Source: Streptomyces tsukubensis (GTDB lineage: Bacteria > Actinomycetota > Actinomycetes > Streptomycetales > Streptomycetaceae). From it: a stretch of 64,000 bases of DNA. This document shows positions 61,198-64,000 of the stretch, piece after piece. The stretch lies in assembly GCF_003932715.1 (NCBI RefSeq), contig NZ_CP020700.1, positions 4,362,501 to 4,426,500 on the forward strand, in the 5' to 3' direction. Every line of letters starts with the position of its first letter. Positions within the stretch are counted from its first letter, which is position 1. The position numbers and the translations under genes are program-made. The notes beneath the pieces are model-generated. The model made no database searches. It was not told where the DNA came from and saw nothing but the letters and a program-made list of their open reading frames with translations.

Positions 61198-62403
61198 ATG
61201 ACGGTCTGGGACGACCTCGTCGGTCAGGACCGGGTGCGGGAGCAGCTCGAAACCGCCGCGCGGGACGCCGATGCGCTGGTGACGGCCGCGGCGGCGGGGA
61301 CCGCGCCGCCGGAGGCGTCCAAGATGACGCATGCCTGGCTGCTCACCGGCCCGCCCGGTTCCGGTCTGGCGACCGCGGCGAGAGCCTTCGCGGCGGCGCT
61401 GCACTGCATCAGCCCCGACCGTGCACTCGGCGGAGTGCCCGGCTGCGGCTTCTGCGACGGCTGCCACACCGCCCTCGTCGGGACGCACGCCGATGTGGAG
61501 GTCGTCCGTACGGACGTGCTCTCCATCGGCGTCAAGGACACCCGGGAGCTGGTCCGCCGGGCCCAGCTTTCGCCCGCAGGCGGCCGCTGGCAGGTGATCG
61601 TCCTGGAGGACGCCGACCGGCTCACCGAGGGCGCGGGCAATGTACTGCTGAAGGCCGTCGAGGAGCCCGCGCCGAGAACGGTGTGGCTGCTGTGCGCGCC
61701 CTCCCAGGAGGACGTGCTGCCGACGATCCGCTCGCGCTGCCGCCATCTGACGCTGCGGACGCCCCCGGTCGACGCGGTCATGGATCTGCTCGTACGGCGC
61801 GACGGGATCGAGCCCGAGGCCGCTGCGGCTGCCGCCCGTGCCACCCAGGGCCATATCGCGCGGGCCCGACGGCTGGCCACGGACGAGGGTGCGCGCGCCC
61901 GCCGCGCGACGGTTCTGAAGCTGCCGCTGCGCGTGGGCGATGTGGGCGGCGCCCTCAAGGCCGCCCAGGAGCTGATCGACGCGGCGGCGGAGGACGCCAA
62001 GCAGGTCGCGGACGAGGTCGAGACCAGGGAGACCGAGGAGCTGAAGGCCGCGCTCGGCGCCGCCCAGGGCGGCCGGATGCCGCGTGGGACGGCGTCGGCG
62101 ATGAAGGAGCTGGAGGACCGGCAGAAGAAGCGGCGTACGCGTACGCAGCGGGACAGCCTGGACCTGGCGCTCAGCGATCTGACCGGCTTCTACCGCGATG
62201 TCCTGGCGCTGCAGCTGGGCAGCCGGATCGCCCTGGCCCATACGGACGTCCAGGACGCCGTCGACCGGATCGCCCGCGAGTCGACCCCGGAGGGAACGCT
62301 GCGCCGGATGGAGGCGGTCCTGCACTGCCGGGAGGCCCTGGGTGCGAATGTGGCCCCGCTGCTGGCGGTGGAGGCGATGACGATGGCGCTGCGGGCGGGC
62401 TGA
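61198..62403 (+). CDS. holB: DNA polymerase III subunit delta'
   Basis: 401 residues from ATG with GAAGGAGGGGTG upstream. Clamp-loader AAA+ fold: GPPGSGLATAARAFAAAL is the P-loop with lysine replaced (delta' does not hydrolyse ATP), CGFCDGC gives the zinc module, and VLEDADRLTEGAGNVLLKAVEEP with IRSRCRHL the sensor and SRC motifs. Contains a charged insert (ETRETEELKAALGAAQGG) before the collar domain. It loads the beta clamp as a stator subunit. Spacer 60970-61197 has only short GGATCCGGG-like repeats. Confidence 0.93.
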   Translation: MTVWDDLVGQDRVREQLETAARDADALVTAAAAGTAPPEASKMTHAWLLTGPPGSGLATAARAFAAALHCISPDRALGGVPGCGFCDGCHTALVGTHADVEVVRTDVLSIGVKDTRELVRRAQLSPAGGRWQVIVLEDADRLTEGAGNVLLKAVEEPAPRTVWLLCAPSQEDVLPTIRSRCRHLTLRTPPVDAVMDLLVRRDGIEPEAAAAAARATQGHIARARRLATDEGARARRATVLKLPLRVGDVGGALKAAQELIDAAAEDAKQVADEVETRETEELKAALGAAQGGRMPRGTASAMKELEDRQKKRRTRTQRDSLDLALSDLTGFYRDVLALQLGSRIALAHTDVQDAVDRIARESTPEGTLRRMEAVLHCREALGANVAPLLAVEAMTMALRAG

Positions 62404-62557
62404 GCGGGCACCGTCACGGGGTGGTCCTTCGCGGCCCGGCGGCGACTCCCCCTTTCCCGCCGCCCCTCTCACCGTCTTTCTCCCTTCCCATTCACCCGTA
62501 CGAGCCGGGGGCGGGGGAAATAAGGAGGTAAAGGGGTTGTATGCGGGATGGTTCGCC

Positions 62558-62563
62558 TAGGCT
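62558..62563 (+). promoter_or_regulatory. -10 element TAGGCT, leaderless start
   Basis: TAGGCT ends six bases before ATG 62570. A TTGTAT lies at 62537-62542 as a possible -35 with a short 15-bp spacer. Confidence 0.55.
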
Positions 62564-62569
62564 CCGGGG

Positions 62570-64000
62570 ATGGACCGACGCCGTTTGCTCCGCAGTTCCG
62601 CTCTCGCGCTGGCAGCCACGGGCCTGCTGCTCTCCGGCTGCACCGGCGGGGGCTCCTCGTCCAGTGCCTCGGCAACGCCCACGAAGGGCGGTTCGGGCCA
62701 GGGCGCGCGGTCCGCTCCCACGGCGGAGCTGAAGCCGTACTACACGCAGAAACTGTCGTGGCGGAAGTGCGGCACCTCGGGCTTCGAGTGCGCCACCCTC
62801 AAGGCACCCCTGGACTACGCGAAGCCCGGCGGTGACTCCGTCGAGCTGGCGGTGGCCCGCAAGAAGGCGACCGGTCCCGGGTCGCGGCTGGGTTCCCTGC
62901 ACGTCAATCCGGGCGGACCGGGCGGTTCCGCGGTCGACTTCCTCCAGTCGTACGCGGGCATCGGCTACCCCGCGCCCGTCCGCGCCCGCTACGACATGGT
63001 GGCCATGGATCCGCGGGGCGTGGCCCGCAGCGAGCCCGTCGAATGCCTCGACGGCAAGGGCATGGACGCGTACACCCGGGTCGACCAGACCCCGGACGAC
63101 CAGCGCGACGAGGCCGAGCTGCTCGCGGCACTGAAGGACTTCGCGGCGGGCTGCGAGAAGAAGTCCGGCACGGTCCTGCCGCATGTGTCCACCGTGAACG
63201 CGGCCCGTGACATGGACGTCTTCCGGGCCGTCCTCGGCGATGCGAAGCTGTCGTACGTCGGCGCTTCGTACGGCACCTTCCTGGGCGCGACGTACGCGGA
63301 GCTGTTCCCCGCACGGACGGGCCGGCTGGTGCTCGACGGGGCGATGGACCCCTCGCTCTCGGCGCGGCAGCTCAACCGGGACCAGACGGAGGGCTTCCAG
63401 ACGGCGTTCCGGGCCTTCGCCACGGACTGCGTCAAGCGGAAGGACTGCCCCCTGGGCCGTACCTCCGCCGAGGACGCCGGGGCCCGCCTCAAGGCGTTCT
63501 TCACCCGCGTGGACGGAAAGCCGGTGGCGACGGGAGAGAGCCGGGAGCTCACCGAATCGCTGGCGACGACGGGCGTCCTGGCCGCGATGTACGACGAGGC
63601 GGCCTGGCCCCAGCTCAGGGTCGCCCTCACCGACGCGATGGCCGGCCGGGGCGCGGGTCTGCTGACGCTCGCCGACGCCTACTACGAACGCGAAACGGAC
63701 GGCACGTACTCGAACCTGATGTTCGCCAACGCGGCCGTGAACTGCCTCGACGCCCCGCCCGCCTTCCCGGACGAGCGCGAGGTCCGGGCGGCGCTGCCCG
63801 ATTTCGAGGAGGTGTCACCGGCCTTCGGCCGCAACTTCGCGTGGGCGGCCCTGAACTGCGCGTACTGGCCCACCCCCGCCACCGGCACCCCCCACCGCAT
63901 CGAGGCGAAGGGCGCGGCCCCGATCCTGGTCGTCGGCACCACCCGCGACCCGGCGACCCCCTACAAGTGGTCCCGCTCCCTCGCGTCCCAGCTCTCCTCG
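62570..64000 (+). CDS. Secreted tripeptidyl-aminopeptidase-type alpha/beta hydrolase (3' end cut)
   Basis: 477 codons to the window edge without a stop. A signal peptide with an arginine-rich start (DRRRLLRSS) and lipobox LSGC (Cys24) implies an exported lipoprotein, possibly by Tat. HVNPGGPGGSA supplies the oxyanion region, GASYGTFLG the nucleophile Ser233, and GTTRDPATPY Asp460; the catalytic His lies beyond the end. This is the SlpD/SlpE/tripeptidyl aminopeptidase family of Streptomyces, which removes N-terminal peptides from secreted proteins. The promoter element at 62558 supports the start. Confidence 0.9.
   Translation, partial: MDRRRLLRSSALALAATGLLLSGCTGGGSSSSASATPTKGGSGQGARSAPTAELKPYYTQKLSWRKCGTSGFECATLKAPLDYAKPGGDSVELAVARKKATGPGSRLGSLHVNPGGPGGSAVDFLQSYAGIGYPAPVRARYDMVAMDPRGVARSEPVECLDGKGMDAYTRVDQTPDDQRDEAELLAALKDFAAGCEKKSGTVLPHVSTVNAARDMDVFRAVLGDAKLSYVGASYGTFLGATYAELFPARTGRLVLDGAMDPSLSARQLNRDQTEGFQTAFRAFATDCVKRKDCPLGRTSAEDAGARLKAFFTRVDGKPVATGESRELTESLATTGVLAAMYDEAAWPQLRVALTDAMAGRGAGLLTLADAYYERETDGTYSNLMFANAAVNCLDAPPAFPDEREVRAALPDFEEVSPAFGRNFAWAALNCAYWPTPATGTPHRIEAKGAAPILVVGTTRDPATPYKWSRSLASQLSS

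Noticed and set aside
57721..62472. 1583-codon minus-strand frame across tmk and holB
   Set aside because: Antisense of two complete recognised genes; its Arg/Gly/Gln-rich product is typical of high-GC shadow frames.

Overview
High-GC DNA (about 70% or more) with strongly G/C-biased third codon positions, GTG/TTG starts and developmental genes (WblA, BldG) points to the chromosome of a Streptomyces. Gene order follows the conserved Streptomyces core around wblA-crp-acs-tad-bldG-hppA-topA. It also matches, almost gene for gene, the M. tuberculosis stretch from whiB4 (Rv3681c) to holB (Rv3644c).

Layout. 1-6.3 kb: WblA (5' end cut), two ArsA/Get3-like ATPases, DUF4177, RidA, NUDIX and metallo-beta-lactamase-fold hydrolases. 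6.3-14.3 kb: Crp, endonuclease III, a CoA-type NUDIX protein, a MarP-like membrane serine protease, an epoxide-hydrolase-like enzyme, a holin-X protein and NhaA. 14.5-24.5 kb: acetyl-CoA synthetase, a SulP transporter fused to a beta-carbonic anhydrase, a deacetylase-like lipoprotein, a MinD/CooC-like ATPase, a Fic-like protein with a degenerate active site and a HAD-IB phosphatase. 24.5-30.1 kb: a 6C RNA with two C-rich loops, a pair of DnaA boxes, and the ssd-tad pilus locus. 43.9-64 kb: DEAD/DEAH helicase, BldG and a partner anti-sigma factor, H+-pyrophosphatase, lipoprotein, methyltransferase, topoisomerase I, an MFS-thymidylate kinase-coiled-coil fusion, DNA polymerase III delta' and a secreted peptidase (3' end cut).

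The exceptional part is 30.1-43.8 kb, an accessory block inserted between the tad genes and the helicase. It encodes a one-module, highly reducing, C-methylating type I PKS (KS-AT-DH-MT-ER-KR-ACP, no thioesterase); an alpha-oxoamine synthase that reads like bacterial serine palmitoyltransferase; its own ACP and KAS II; an NAD(P)-dependent reductase/epimerase; a GNAT-fold acyltransferase resembling bacterial ceramide synthases; and a PAP2/Aur1-type membrane phosphatase. Together they suggest a polyketide-derived sphingoid base or ceramide-like lipid: PKS chain, condensation with serine (or another amino acid), ketone reduction, N-acylation, then head-group chemistry. This combination recalls fungal sphinganine-analogue pathways rebuilt from bacterial ceramide genes. 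The assignment rests on motifs and gene context; no search was run.

Regulatory observations include several apparently leaderless promoters (TAGNNT about 6 bases before the start codon), a parS-like site, a CCGTACGG array with about 20-bp period, an 8-bp degenerate repeat upstream of topA, and many strong hairpin terminators.
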